Positions 17,408-26,045 of a stretch of 64,000 nt of DNA are shown in pieces. Under the pieces are notes generated by a model, which did no database searches, had not been told where the DNA came from, and was given only the letters and a program-made list of their open reading frames with translations. The position numbers and the translations under genes are program-made. The DNA is from Niveispirillum sp048066115 (lineage in GTDB: Bacteria > Pseudomonadota > Alphaproteobacteria > Azospirillales > Azospirillaceae): NCBI RefSeq assembly GCF_048066115.1, contig NZ_JBLTYX010000003.1, positions 310,001-374,000 on the forward strand, written 5' to 3'. How positions within the stretch are numbered: the stretch's first letter is position 1; each line of letters starts with the position of its first letter.

Positions 17408-17827
17408 GGGCATTCTCCTGTAAAAAGTCAGATGCGATGGTTTCAAATGGGTGATGCCGGCGCCTTTGGAAGGGGGGGAGACATGACGACGCACCGCCCC
17501 ACCCCTGTCGCCGGGTTGAGCGGTGCGTCATCATCCTGGGGATCGAACCCGGGGCCCGGCGAACCGGACCCCGGAAGGACCAAAGGCAAGAGCGCTGCCC
17601 CGGTCCCGATTTGAAAGGGCCCCTGGCTGTCACGATCCGGAGGGGTCGGCGATCCATCGCGCCGTCCGCCGGCTTTCCGCCGCCCCCTCCCATCCAGCGC
17701 GGAGGGAGGCGGAAAGGTTTCAGCCCTGGGGCCAAGAGCCTGGGGAAAGGATGCAGCCCCTAACCCCGGCGGACCCGTCACCCTGTTCAGGAAGGATGAC
17801 GGATCGATTTGAGAAGTCTGGAGCCGA
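17408..17827. other. 420-bp non-coding region with a strong hairpin
   Basis: No convincing gene is seen between the 48-aa ORF and aceA. The clearest structure is a 15-bp nearly perfect stem (17483-17497 with 17520-17534, one mismatch) with a 22-nt loop. Several other GC-rich inverted segments occur at 17540-17780. On the minus strand this is the 3' region of aceA and the leader of the 48-aa ORF. No known RNA family could be assigned. Confidence 0.5.
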
Positions 17828-19114
17828 TCAATGGAACTGGTCGGTCTCGGTGCTGTCCTTCATGGCGGTCGTCGAGGACGTGCCGCCGGAGATGGCCACG
17901 GCCACCGCGTCGAAGTAACCGGTACCCACTTCGCGCTGGTGCTTCACGGCGGTGAAGCCCTGGTCGGCGGCGGCGAATTCGCGCTGCTGCATCTCGGAAT
18001 AGGCGGCCATGCCGCGCTCCTTGTAGCCCTTGGCCAGTTCGAAGGTGGCCAGATTCAGGCTGTGGAAGCCCGCGAGGGTCACGAACTGGTACTTGTAGCC
18101 CATGGCGCCCAGCTCGGCCTGGTACTTGGCGATGGTCGCCTCGTCCAGGTTGGCCTTCCAGTTGAAGGAGGGCGAGCAGTTATAGGCCAGCATCTTGCCG
18201 GGGAACTTCTTGTGCACGGCCTCGGCGAAGCGGCGGGCGTCGTCCAGGTTCGGCTTGGAGGTTTCCCACCACATCAGGTCGGAATAGGGGGCGTATTCCA
18301 GGGCGCGGGCGATGCAGTAATCGACGCCGACACCCTTCTTGATGCGGAAGAAGCCTTCCGGCGTGCGGTCGTTGCGGTCGATGAACGGGTGATCGCGTTC
18401 ATCGATGTCGCTGGTGATCAGCTGCGCCGACTCGGCATCGGTGCGGGCCACGACCAGGGTGGAGGTGCCGCAGACATCGGCGGCCAGACGGCCGGCATTC
18501 AGGGTGCGGATGAACTGCTGGATCGGGATCAGCACCTTGCCGCCCAGATGGCCGCACTTCTTCTCCGACGCCAGCTGGTCCTCGAAATGGACGGCGGCAG
18601 CACCGGCCTCGATCATGCCCTTCATCAGCTCGAACGCGTTCAGCGGGCCGCCGAAGCCGGCCTCGGCGTCGGCGATGATCGGTGCGAACCAGTAGGTGTC
18701 GCCCTTGCCTTCGGCCGTCTGGATCTGATCGGCGCGCTGAAAGGCATTGTTGATGCGCTTCACGACGGCCGGGACGGAGTTGGCGGGGTACAGCGACTGG
18801 TCGGGATACATCTGGCCGGCCAGATTGGCGTCGGCCGCGACCTGCCAGCCCGACAGGTAGATGGCTTCCAGGCCGGCCTTGACGTGCTGCAGGGCCTGGT
18901 TACCCGTGAAGGCGCCCAGCGTATGGACGTACGGGCGGGTGTGCAGCAGTTCCCACAGGCGGCGGGCACCCATTTCGGCCAGCGTGTATTCGATCTTCAC
19001 CGAGCCGGACAGCTTGCGCACATCCTCGGCCGTGAAGTCCCGCTTGATGCCGTCATAGCGCTTGGCGTGAACGGCGGCGAGATCGATGCTCTGGGCTTGG
19101 TCCAACGGGGACAT
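17828..19114 (-). CDS. aceA: Isocitrate lyase
   Basis: Glyoxylate-shunt enzyme splitting isocitrate to glyoxylate and succinate, 428 aa. The catalytic signature KKCGH is at 185-189 with C187 as the active-site base. Other landmarks are YLSGWQVAADAN, PIIADAEAGFGG and AYNCSPSFNWK. It is divergent from the DUF3052-scfR pair, whose regulator belongs to the family that controls acetate and short-chain fatty acid genes. Malate synthase is not in the window. Confidence 0.97.
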   Translation of the reverse strand: MSPLDQAQSIDLAAVHAKRYDGIKRDFTAEDVRKLSGSVKIEYTLAEMGARRLWELLHTRPYVHTLGAFTGNQALQHVKAGLEAIYLSGWQVAADANLAGQMYPDQSLYPANSVPAVVKRINNAFQRADQIQTAEGKGDTYWFAPIIADAEAGFGGPLNAFELMKGMIEAGAAAVHFEDQLASEKKCGHLGGKVLIPIQQFIRTLNAGRLAADVCGTSTLVVARTDAESAQLITSDIDERDHPFIDRNDRTPEGFFRIKKGVGVDYCIARALEYAPYSDLMWWETSKPNLDDARRFAEAVHKKFPGKMLAYNCSPSFNWKANLDEATIAKYQAELGAMGYKYQFVTLAGFHSLNLATFELAKGYKERGMAAYSEMQQREFAAADQGFTAVKHQREVGTGYFDAVAVAISGGTSSTTAMKDSTETDQFH

Positions 19115-19310
19115 CTCTCAACTCCTGGCCTGGTGGGGCTCTCTGGGTGTCTCTCGGGAAGGGCTGTTTGATCGCACGGTCCCGTTTGTGGGTTTGGTGT
19201 GCGGTGCAGCGCCGTTGAGATGAACATGGAGTGGAGACAGAAAATGATCAATACGGTGTTGTTCGTAAAATAGTGTTGCTGTCACAGTCTGTAATGACCA
19301 TTGCTGTCAT

Positions 19311-19337
19311 GTTGTAAAGTTTGTAAATTGACAATGC
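19311..19337. promoter_or_regulatory. Candidate regulator site in the aceA / scfR divergent region
   Basis: Two TTGTAAA copies 10 bp apart (19312 and 19322), the second within TTGTAAATTGACAA, where TTGT and ACAA form an inverted repeat. A related TCGTAAAA lies at 19263. The sequence resembles the A/T-rich sites reported for RamB in Corynebacterium (AAACTTTGCAAA-like). Binding by the adjacent ScfR-like protein is an inference. Confidence 0.45.
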
Positions 19338-19357
19338 GCAACGGAGAGGGACGGGCC

Positions 19358-19750
19358 ATGAAGACCATCGCGGACAAGCTGGGTTTCAAGTCGGGAAAGC
19401 GGGCCTGGATGGTGAATGCGCCTGAAAATCTCAGCGCAATCATTGGATTGCCTGTGGTGCGGCCCGAGGGTGACATTGACCTGCTGCTGGGTTTCGCCAT
19501 CGATCAGGCAGCCCTGGAGACGGTCTGTGACCGGGTCCTGCCGATTTACAAACGTGGCGGCAGCTTATGGTTCGCACACCCGAAGAAAAGCGGGTCGATC
19601 AGGAGCGATCTTTCCCGCGATGCGGGATGGCAGAGACTGACGGCGGCCGGCCTGATCCCCGTCACCCAGATCGCGCTGGATGATGACTGGTCGGCCCTGC
19701 GCTTCCGTTATCGGGACGAGGTGAAGAACATCACCCGTAAGGAAGGCTGA
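19358..19750 (+). CDS. DUF3052 domain protein
   Basis: A 130-aa protein. The ATG at 19358 gives MKTIADKLGFKSGKRAWMVN, the typical beginning of DUF3052 proteins. The later motif GGSLWFAHPKKSGSIRSDLS and the closing DDWSALRFRYR also fit the family. Its function is unknown. It lies 5 nt before the regulator gene and is almost surely cotranscribed with it, divergently from aceA. Confidence 0.78.
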   Translation: MKTIADKLGFKSGKRAWMVNAPENLSAIIGLPVVRPEGDIDLLLGFAIDQAALETVCDRVLPIYKRGGSLWFAHPKKSGSIRSDLSRDAGWQRLTAAGLIPVTQIALDDDWSALRFRYRDEVKNITRKEG

Positions 19751-19755
19751 GGTCC

Positions 19756-21198
19756 ATGTCCGAGAAGAAGGCCATGCTGGGCCACAAGGTCCGCCGCCTG
19801 CGCCGTGATCTGAAGATGACCCAGGCGCAGATGGCGGAGGAGATCGGCGTCTCCCCCAGCTATCTGAACCTGATCGAGGCCAACCAACGCCCCCTGACCG
19901 TGCCGCTGCTGCTGAAGATCGCGTCGGTCTACGGCATCGACATGGCCAGTTTCGCCGAGGATGACGAGACGCGGCTGGTGGCCAGCCTGCGGGAGGTGTT
20001 CGCGGATCCGCTGTTCGAGACGGGCGACATCAAGGGCCAGGACATGAAGGAGGTGGCGGCGGCCGCCCCCAATCTGGGCCATGCCGTCGTGGCGCTGTAC
20101 CGTGCCTTCCGCGAGGCGCGGGAGGATCTGGGGGCGCTGGCGGAGAAGGTGGCCGACCGCGACAAGTTGCAAGTCATGGGCGCCCAGGCCTTCCCGCAGG
20201 AGGAGGTGTCTGAATTCTTCCAGGCCGAACAGAACCATTTCCCCGACCTGGAAACCGCCGCCGAAAGCCTGTGGATCGATGGCGATCTGGATAGCGGCAA
20301 CCTGTACGGCACCTTGGCCGCCTATCTTCAGAAGAAGCATGGCGTGCGTGTGCGCCTGATGCCGACAGAGGTGATGGGCGGGGCCATCTGTCGCTATGAC
20401 CGGCATTCCAAAAGGGTGCTGATCTCCGAAATGCTGGACCCGGCCGGCCGCACCTTCCAACTGGCCAGTCAGGCGGGACTGCTGGGTCAGACGGCGTTGA
20501 TCGATGCCGCCGTGGGCCGCGGCAATTTCAGCCATGAGGAGGCGCGGCGACTGGCAAGGGTAGGCCTGGCCAATTATTTCGCTTCCGCAATAATGATGCC
20601 CTATGGCCGGTTCCTGACCGCGGCCAAGGAGGTTCGTTACGATATTGAAATCCTGTCCCGGCGTTTCGTGGCCAGTTATGAGCAGGTCTGCCACCGCCTG
20701 ACCTCGCTGCAACGGCCGGGTGCCAAGGGTGTGCCGTTCTTCTTCGCCCGGGTCGATCCGGCGGGCAATATGTCGAAACGGTTCAGTGCCGCGTCCGGTT
20801 TCCATTTCGCCCGATTCGGCGGCGCCTGCCCGCGCTGGCATGTGCATGACGCCTTCCGCCGGCCGGGCGTGATCCAGACGCAGCTGGCCCGCATGCCGGA
20901 CGCCGCCGCCTATTTCTCCATCGTGCGCACGGTGGAGAAGCCGGGCGGCGGCTGGAAGCAGCCGGCACGGCAATTCGCGGTGGCCATCGGCAGCGATCTG
21001 GCCCATGCGGGACAGCTGGTCTATGCCGATGGAATGGACCTGTCGAACGTGGATGCGGCCACACCCATCGGCGTGAATTGCCGCATCTGTCCGCGGATGG
21101 ACTGCACCCAGCGCGCCTTCCCCCCGCTCTCCCACCGCTTGGCGGTGGATGAGCATATCAGGGGCGTTTCCAGCTATGTCAGCGTGGGGGCGGTGTAG
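19756..21198 (+). CDS. ScfR/RamB-like short-chain fatty acid transcriptional regulator
   Basis: A 480-aa XRE-family regulator. The N-terminal HTH (about residues 8-62) reads VRRLRRDLKMTQAQMAEEIG and SPSYLNLIEANQRPLT. A middle IrrE/ImmA-like region without an HExxH zinc-protease motif and a C-terminal DUF2083 domain with a cysteine cluster (NCRICPRMDC) follow. This architecture is that of RamB, MccR/PrpR and ScfR proteins, which sense acyl-CoA and control aceA, methylcitrate or acetate genes. The divergent aceA is the natural target (inference). Confidence 0.88.
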   Translation: MSEKKAMLGHKVRRLRRDLKMTQAQMAEEIGVSPSYLNLIEANQRPLTVPLLLKIASVYGIDMASFAEDDETRLVASLREVFADPLFETGDIKGQDMKEVAAAAPNLGHAVVALYRAFREAREDLGALAEKVADRDKLQVMGAQAFPQEEVSEFFQAEQNHFPDLETAAESLWIDGDLDSGNLYGTLAAYLQKKHGVRVRLMPTEVMGGAICRYDRHSKRVLISEMLDPAGRTFQLASQAGLLGQTALIDAAVGRGNFSHEEARRLARVGLANYFASAIMMPYGRFLTAAKEVRYDIEILSRRFVASYEQVCHRLTSLQRPGAKGVPFFFARVDPAGNMSKRFSAASGFHFARFGGACPRWHVHDAFRRPGVIQTQLARMPDAAAYFSIVRTVEKPGGGWKQPARQFAVAIGSDLAHAGQLVYADGMDLSNVDAATPIGVNCRICPRMDCTQRAFPPLSHRLAVDEHIRGVSSYVSVGAV

Positions 21199-21237
21199 GG
21201 GCGTGCATAAGCGTCAGCGCATGCGACGCCCCCTCTC

Positions 21238-21951
21238 TTAACCCCCATAGGCCCGGCGGAACCCGTCCGTGACCTTGGCGATGAAGGCGGGGTCGCGGTC
21301 GCGCCAGTAGCGGGGATCGGCGATCATGCGGTTCAGGTCGGTGACCTGGCCCACCCCATCGCCCTCCGCGCCGGGCCGTAGCGGCTTGGGTTCCCCGCCG
21401 CCATCCTGCATCAGCCGGTGCAGGGCCAGCACGCCATCGGCCGTGCCCGACAGGGCATCCAACAGCGGGGCAGGCAGGTTGCGGCTGCCCCAGGCCAGGA
21501 GCTGGCCCGACAGGTCGCGCCATTTCTCCTGCCCGCCGAAATGGCCGACCAGTTTCTCCAGCTCGGCTTCCGCCTGGAAGCCGGCGGCCATCTCCTGCAA
21601 TAGCGGCAGCAGCCGTTCCGCCGCCAGATCATAGAGCAATTGCGCCTGATCGGGCGTATAGCCGGCGCCGAACAGGCGGCTGTTGATCTCCGCATCCGGT
21701 TCGAACATTCCGTGGTCGCAGCGGATGCAGTAATCCTCCGCGCTGGCCGGCATGCCCAGCAGGGCCAGGGCCTTGGCCTTCTCCGCAGCCGGGTCGGGCG
21801 GGGTGGACAGCTTGCGTTCCAGCTCCTGGTACGATTTCAGCAGCGCTTCCACCCGGACGGTGCCTGTCTCCGGGTCCCAGAACTTCACCGGCACATGGTC
21901 GGGGCGGGCGGGGATGGTGGCCGTCGGCGTCTCGATATCGGTCGCATCCAT
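21238..21951 (-). CDS. Podovirus-type scaffold/capsid assembly protein
   Basis: A 237-aa acidic protein with the signature of T7-like scaffolding proteins: VPVKFWDPETGTVRVEALLKSYQELERKL near the start, then PASAEDYCIRCDHGMFEPDAEINSRLF and a helical region. The C-terminus has MIADPRYWRDRDPAFIAKVTDGF. In lytic phages it directs capsid shell assembly, but no capsid gene follows. It is the last gene of the remnant; host gene scfR ends 39 nt away. Confidence 0.75.
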   Translation of the reverse strand: MDATDIETPTATIPARPDHVPVKFWDPETGTVRVEALLKSYQELERKLSTPPDPAAEKAKALALLGMPASAEDYCIRCDHGMFEPDAEINSRLFGAGYTPDQAQLLYDLAAERLLPLLQEMAAGFQAEAELEKLVGHFGGQEKWRDLSGQLLAWGSRNLPAPLLDALSGTADGVLALHRLMQDGGGEPKPLRPGAEGDGVGQVTDLNRMIADPRYWRDRDPAFIAKVTDGFRRAYGG

Positions 21952-21962
21952 GGCGATCTCCT

Positions 21963-22229
21963 TCAGAGGATGGGGGGAAGGGGGGACAGGCCGCCGCGCG
22001 CGGCCAGATGGCGAAGGGTCAGGACCAGGGCCCGCTGCCCTTCCAGATGGCGCAGCCGCGCCTCCGTCACGTCGGGGCCGGGGGTGGTGGCGAGTGTCAC
22101 GCGGGTCAGGTGGGACAGCAGCAGGGCGCCATCGGTGCCGGCAAACAGCCGGGCGCAGGCGACGGCCAGCTGATCCTCGGGCACCGTATCGGCAACGGGT
22201 TCGGCCCAGGGCCAGCCGGGATCAGCCAT
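21963..22229 (-). CDS. Small phage protein, Bbp19-like
   Basis: An 88-aa protein overlapping the connector gene by 8 nt. The segment LAVACARLFAGTDGALLLSHL resembles Bbp19-like proteins that lie beside the connector gene in T7-like phages such as Bordetella BPP-1. Function is unknown. Its position between connector and scaffold keeps the phage gene order. Confidence 0.6.
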   Translation of the reverse strand: MADPGWPWAEPVADTVPEDQLAVACARLFAGTDGALLLSHLTRVTLATTPGPDVTEARLRHLEGQRALVLTLRHLAARGGLSPLPPIL

Positions 22230-23715
22230 CGCTCCCCTCCACCGCCGGCAGGGGCCGGACCAGGGTGGGGGGCACGCCCGCCGCATCGGCCAGGAACCGG
22301 GCGCAGGCGGGCAGGTCGACGACGGACAGGGCATCCGGCCCCAGGGTGGCCACGCTTTCCAGCCAGCGCAGGGTGGCCTCCGCGTCACGCTGTGCCTGAG
22401 CGCGGGCCAGGGGCGACAGGATGCGGATCAGCACCTGCCGTCCGTCGGCGGCGATGTCGGGGATCAGCCCGCGCCGGCGCAGGATGGACAGGCAGCGCCG
22501 TACCAGCGGCACCAGCAGTTCCGATTGCAGCCGCCCGAAGGTGGCGCCCAGCAGGCGGGCCATCTCGGCCCCGCGCTCCAGCACCTCCGTCGCCGTCATG
22601 CGCGGCCCGTCCACGGGGGCCAGCCGGTCGGCCAGCAGGGCATGGCGGATGCGCCGGCGCAGATCGTCCAGCACCAGCTGGCTGACGTCGAAGCGCCCCG
22701 GGCTGGCCAGCGGCGTCAGCCCGGCCGATCCCACCGCCTTGGGGATGATGGTGCCGGGCACCAGCCGGATGGCGCCGGGGTTCAGCACCCCGTCATCATC
22801 CGCCTGCCAGATGCCGGTAACGGCGATCGACGCGTTCTTCAGCACCAGTTCGACCACCTTGTTGGCGGTCTTGATGTCGGGCAGGGCCTTCATCACCGGG
22901 CTGCGGCCATAGGTTTCGCCGGGCGCCTTCAGCCAACGGAAGGCGATGAAAGGCATCTCGGCGAAGCGACCATCGGCCAGCAGCACCGCCTCCCCCTCCT
23001 CCAGCACCACCCGCCAGCGCCAGGCGGCACCTTCCGCCATCACCGATTCGATGATGGCGAAGCGGCGGGCGGGATCGGCGGCACCGTCGCGCTTCACCGG
23101 CTCCGGTATACGCTCCACCGGCACGCGGGCGGCCAGCTCAGCCAGGGTCAGGCGCTGGCGGCGGTGGAGATGGTCCAGGCGGCCCTCCTCCCCTTCCTCC
23201 AGCACCAGATCGTGCAAGGGCACGGCGGTGAAACGCAGGGCCGACGGGGCGCCGGGGGCGGCCTCCTCCACCAGCAGGCAGCCGGTGCCGCCGGTGACCA
23301 CATCCAGAAATGCCTGATGTGCCTCCACCGCGAAGTTGGACCGGTCGATCTGGGCATGGAACGTGCCGGCCGCTTCCAGCAGCAGGGGCGACAGCCGGGT
23401 GGCCAGGTCCTCCTCCAGCGCCGGGCCGGGGGTCAGCCCCATCCAGCGCGACCAGGGCGGCGTCAGCTGCGCCAGCAGGGAGGCGGCCAGCTGGTCCACG
23501 GCATCGGCAGCGGTGGCGTCGTAAAGCCGGTCGCCGCGCCGCGCGCCAGGTGTGGCGCCGGTATCGAAGCCGGCATGCTGGGGCAGGGCATGCTCATAGC
23601 ATTCCCGCCATAAGGGTTCCCAGGCGGCGCGGCGGGCGGCGGCGCGGGCATGGCGGTCCAGCAGCGATGCCGCCTGCGGGTCGGGCGCTGCCGGGGCTGG
23701 GGGCTGTGACTGCAT
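22222..23715 (-). CDS. Head-to-tail connector (portal) protein, T7-like
   Basis: A 497-aa podovirus connector/portal protein. Landmarks are WEPLWRECYEHALPQ and DRLYDATAADAVDQLAASLLAQL near the N-terminus, DVVTGGTGCLLVEE, the WLKAPGETYGRSPVMKALPD motif, and PRMTATEVLERGAEMARLLG in the C-terminal half. These match the Head-tail_con family. In a phage it would form the dodecameric DNA channel. The frame is open and looks intact, which is unexpected for a decayed remnant. Confidence 0.85.
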   Translation of the reverse strand: MQSQPPAPAAPDPQAASLLDRHARAAARRAAWEPLWRECYEHALPQHAGFDTGATPGARRGDRLYDATAADAVDQLAASLLAQLTPPWSRWMGLTPGPALEEDLATRLSPLLLEAAGTFHAQIDRSNFAVEAHQAFLDVVTGGTGCLLVEEAAPGAPSALRFTAVPLHDLVLEEGEEGRLDHLHRRQRLTLAELAARVPVERIPEPVKRDGAADPARRFAIIESVMAEGAAWRWRVVLEEGEAVLLADGRFAEMPFIAFRWLKAPGETYGRSPVMKALPDIKTANKVVELVLKNASIAVTGIWQADDDGVLNPGAIRLVPGTIIPKAVGSAGLTPLASPGRFDVSQLVLDDLRRRIRHALLADRLAPVDGPRMTATEVLERGAEMARLLGATFGRLQSELLVPLVRRCLSILRRRGLIPDIAADGRQVLIRILSPLARAQAQRDAEATLRWLESVATLGPDALSVVDLPACARFLADAAGVPPTLVRPLPAVEGSDG

Positions 23716-23719
23716 CTTC

Positions 23720-24373
23720 CTATTCCCCCAGCAGCGTCTTGCGGGCGGGTGCCAGGGTGCCGGGGGCCAGCACCCCGCGCCATCCGGTCAGCACAGTGCC
23801 GGCCCGGCCGGCGGTGCGGCGCAACAGGCTCTGTTCCCCCGCCGTGGACAGCGGGTCGGGGCTGGTCACGGCGGCGGGTGAGGCCGGGGCGGCAGCGGGC
23901 ACGGAAGCAGCCACAGGCACGGCTGCGGCGGGGGCTGCCGCCGTGGCGCGGGGTTTGGGCGAGGAGACGAGGCGGGCCAAGATTGCGCACTCCTTCTTCT
24001 GGGGGATGGGCGGGGCGCCGCCCAGATGGCGGTAGAGCTGCCAGGGGGTCTGGACATGGGCGGCGCGGATGCCCAGCACCCGCTTGGCCACCGTCACGCA
24101 GGTGAAGGGGGCCAGCGGCCATTGCACGGGCAGGGGCGGGCGGAGGACGGCCGCCAGAACGATGTGCCCACGGGCGCGGAACCAGGCGGCCAGGTCGGCA
24201 TCGGCGGGCAGGGGGTGGAATTCCACCTCCAGCTGCGTGGACAGCGGGTCCAGCGTGACCCAGCCGCCGGGCATGGGCAGGGCCAGGAAGACGTGGCGGA
24301 AACCGGGCTTCAGCCAGCGCAGCCAGGCGATCTCCGTCTCATGGCAGAAGACCAGCAGCGCCGGCCCCCTCAC
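23720..24373 (-). CDS. Phage-remnant protein of unknown function
   Basis: A 217-aa protein, GTG start at 24373 giving a 4-nt overlap with the preceding gene. The first 130 residues are well folded-looking (VFCHETEIAWLRWLKPGF, VTLDPLSTQLEVEF, FTCVTVAKRVLGIRAAHVQT). The last 80 are alanine/proline-rich low complexity. The Cys and His positions recall papain-fold hydrolases, but I cannot confirm this. It belongs to the connector-scaffold transcription unit. Confidence 0.65.
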   Translation of the reverse strand: MRGPALLVFCHETEIAWLRWLKPGFRHVFLALPMPGGWVTLDPLSTQLEVEFHPLPADADLAAWFRARGHIVLAAVLRPPLPVQWPLAPFTCVTVAKRVLGIRAAHVQTPWQLYRHLGGAPPIPQKKECAILARLVSSPKPRATAAAPAAAVPVAASVPAAAPASPAAVTSPDPLSTAGEQSLLRRTAGRAGTVLTGWRGVLAPGTLAPARKTLLGE

Positions 24374-24756
24374 CGCACGATCCCCTTCTCGCGCAGGACC
24401 GGCGCCAGGGCGGACAGGGCCTCCACCCACAGCGCATGGTCGCGCATCTCGCGCCGCCTGTCGGGCTCCGGTGCCATCTGGCGGCGGCCATAATGGGCCA
24501 GGACCAGCAGATGATCGCGCAGCAACCGGCGCCGGCGGTAGAGCCGGTCCACCATGCAGAGGATGTCGCCCGGTTCGCACGGACGGGTGACCAGCCCCTG
24601 GCCGGCCCGCACCCGCGCGCCGGTCAGCTTGGCCTCATGCGCCGGGACAAACCAGAGCCACGCCTCCTCCGCGCTGTCGAACGGCGTGGTCTCGGTGGGC
24701 GGCAGCGGCGGCAGGGCCCGCGGGCGCGGGCCCGGGACGGGTCTGTGCAGGGTCAT
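24370..24756 (-). CDS. Phage-remnant protein of unknown function, first in unit
   Basis: A 128-aa protein: a proline-rich start, then FDSAEEAWLWFVPAHEAKLTG, TRPCEPGDILCMVDRLYRRR and a helical C-terminus ending LREKGIVR. No family is recognised. It starts 135 bp from the divergent S24 repressor gene and is the first gene of the minus-strand remnant unit, so it is likely under repressor control. Confidence 0.62.
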   Translation of the reverse strand: MTLHRPVPGPRPRALPPLPPTETTPFDSAEEAWLWFVPAHEAKLTGARVRAGQGLVTRPCEPGDILCMVDRLYRRRRLLRDHLLVLAHYGRRQMAPEPDRRREMRDHALWVEALSALAPVLREKGIVR

Positions 24757-24837
24757 TCCAGGTCTTTCGGCTGGCCGCATTCCGCGGCTTGGGGAAATTT
24801 ACCTCAGAACTACATGTTTAAATTCCTAAGTCAAGGG

Positions 24838-24860
24838 TATAATGAAAATTATCCTAGGGA
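24838..24860. promoter_or_regulatory. -10 box and candidate repressor operator upstream of S24 gene
   Basis: A perfect TATAAT (24838-24843) is followed 4 nt later by ATTATCCTAGGGA (24848-24860), with the palindrome CCTAGG at its centre. A related ATTGTCCTAGGAT lies downstream of the repressor gene at 25653. Placement between the divergent repressor and phage unit fits an operator. Confidence 0.5.
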
Positions 24861-24891
24861 CAGGGGGTGAGGTTTCTGGGATAACACTCCC

Positions 24892-25545
24892 ATGCTCAAG
24901 CATGCAGACATATGGCGGGCCATCGACCGGCTGGCGCAGCGACATGGCCTCTCCGCTTCCGGTTTGGCCAAGCGCGGCGGCCTGGATCCGACCACCTTCA
25001 ACAAGTCCAAGCGCATGACGCCGGACGGCAAGCTGCGCTGGCCGTCGACAGAAAGCATCGCCAAGGTGCTGGAGGCGACGGGCAGCAGCTTCACCGATTT
25101 CGTCGGCATGACGGGCGAGGGGGCGGGGATCGGAGAGGTGCCGGTGGCCGTGGCCGCCCTGCGCCGCGTGCCGGTCATCGGCTATGCCCAGGCCGGCAAT
25201 GACGGCTATTTCGACGATGCCGGCTATCCGGCCGGCAATGGCTGGGACGAGCTGGAATTCCCCCATGTCGCCGACGATCATGCCTATGCGCTGGAAGTGT
25301 CGGGCGACAGCATGGAGCCGGTCTATCGCGACGGCGACATCATCGTCGTCTCTCCCGCCGCGTCCCTGCGTCGGGGCGACCGTGTCGTGGTCCGCACGCG
25401 CGACGGAGAGGTGATGGCCAAGCAGCTGGCGCGTCAGACCGCCAACCGGCTGGAACTGACCTCGCTGAACCGGGCCCATCCCGACCGGTCGCTGGCCATG
25501 GGCGACGTGTCCTGGATCGCCCGTATCATGTGGGCCAGCCAGTAG
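24892..25545 (+). CDS. S24-family phage-type repressor (HTH plus LexA-like peptidase)
   Basis: A 217-aa regulator. The N-terminal HTH covers about residues 5-75 (LAQRHGLSASGLAKRGGLDP). The C-terminal S24 peptidase domain has the serine in VSGDSMEPVYRDGD and the lysine in VMAKQLARQ, with an Ala-Gly candidate cleavage site in YAQAGNDG. Such repressors hold prophages silent and self-cleave with RecA. It is divergent from the podoviral genes. Similar stand-alone S24 proteins also serve hosts. Confidence 0.85.
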   Translation: MLKHADIWRAIDRLAQRHGLSASGLAKRGGLDPTTFNKSKRMTPDGKLRWPSTESIAKVLEATGSSFTDFVGMTGEGAGIGEVPVAVAALRRVPVIGYAQAGNDGYFDDAGYPAGNGWDELEFPHVADDHAYALEVSGDSMEPVYRDGDIIVVSPAASLRRGDRVVVRTRDGEVMAKQLARQTANRLELTSLNRAHPDRSLAMGDVSWIARIMWASQ

Positions 25546-25606
25546 GGGCTGTGCGCCCCGCGACCCCCAAGCGCTTGTGGCGGTACCCCTCCCTTGTCCC
25601 ATTATG

Positions 25607-25665
25607 GCGACTCGAGTCGCAGGACAGGTCGGGAGTCGGATTCCTTGGCTTGATTGTCCTAGGAT
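25607..25665. promoter_or_regulatory. Palindrome and second CCTAGG motif between S24 gene and 25740 gene
   Basis: A 14-bp perfect palindrome GCGACTCGAGTCGC (25607-25620) and ATTGTCCTAGGAT (25653-25665). The latter matches the motif upstream of the S24 gene at 10 of 13 positions. The rest of the 194-bp gap shows nothing else I can identify. Confidence 0.4.
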
Positions 25666-25739
25666 TTTATTCATTGACCTGATGGCGAGGCACCACCTAT
25701 CCTGCCGGGAAGCCCCTTTCCACGGCCGGAGTCGCCCCC

Positions 25740-26045
25740 ATGTCGCCGTTGCCTACCCCATCCGCGCCCGATGCGGGCACCCTTCTGGATGATCTCCATG
25801 CCCGATATGACGGGCGTCCCCCGCGTGACCGGCGGCTTGTTGCCCTGGCGGCTGGGGATGCTGTCCTGGCAGGGGTGGCATCGCAAGCGCAGTGCGACCG
25901 GCTGCTGGCGGAGGGGATGGCGGCCCGCATGGCCTTGGCCCGGCGGCGCAGACAGCTGCCAGCGGCCGACGCGCCGGGCGACCCCTGGCTGGAGCGGCTG
26001 GTGGGGGCGCTGCGTGATGCCAGGGACGGGCTGGTCGCGGGCTGA
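25740..26045 (+). CDS. Small hypothetical protein (101 aa)
   Basis: A 101-aa protein with the recognisable stretch TLLDDLHARYDGRPPRDRRL, then a helical, arginine-rich middle (MAARMALARRRRQLPA). No family is recognised and the Shine-Dalgarno is weak. The stop codon abuts the stop of the convergent methyltransferase with no gap. It could be a host or phage-derived gene. Confidence 0.5.
   Translation: MSPLPTPSAPDAGTLLDDLHARYDGRPPRDRRLVALAAGDAVLAGVASQAQCDRLLAEGMAARMALARRRRQLPAADAPGDPWLERLVGALRDARDGLVAG

Noticed and set aside
17538..17556. tRNA-like T-loop (GGTTCGATCCC on the minus strand)
   Set aside because: The T-stem does not pair, and no acceptor stem, anticodon arm or D-arm fits around it.
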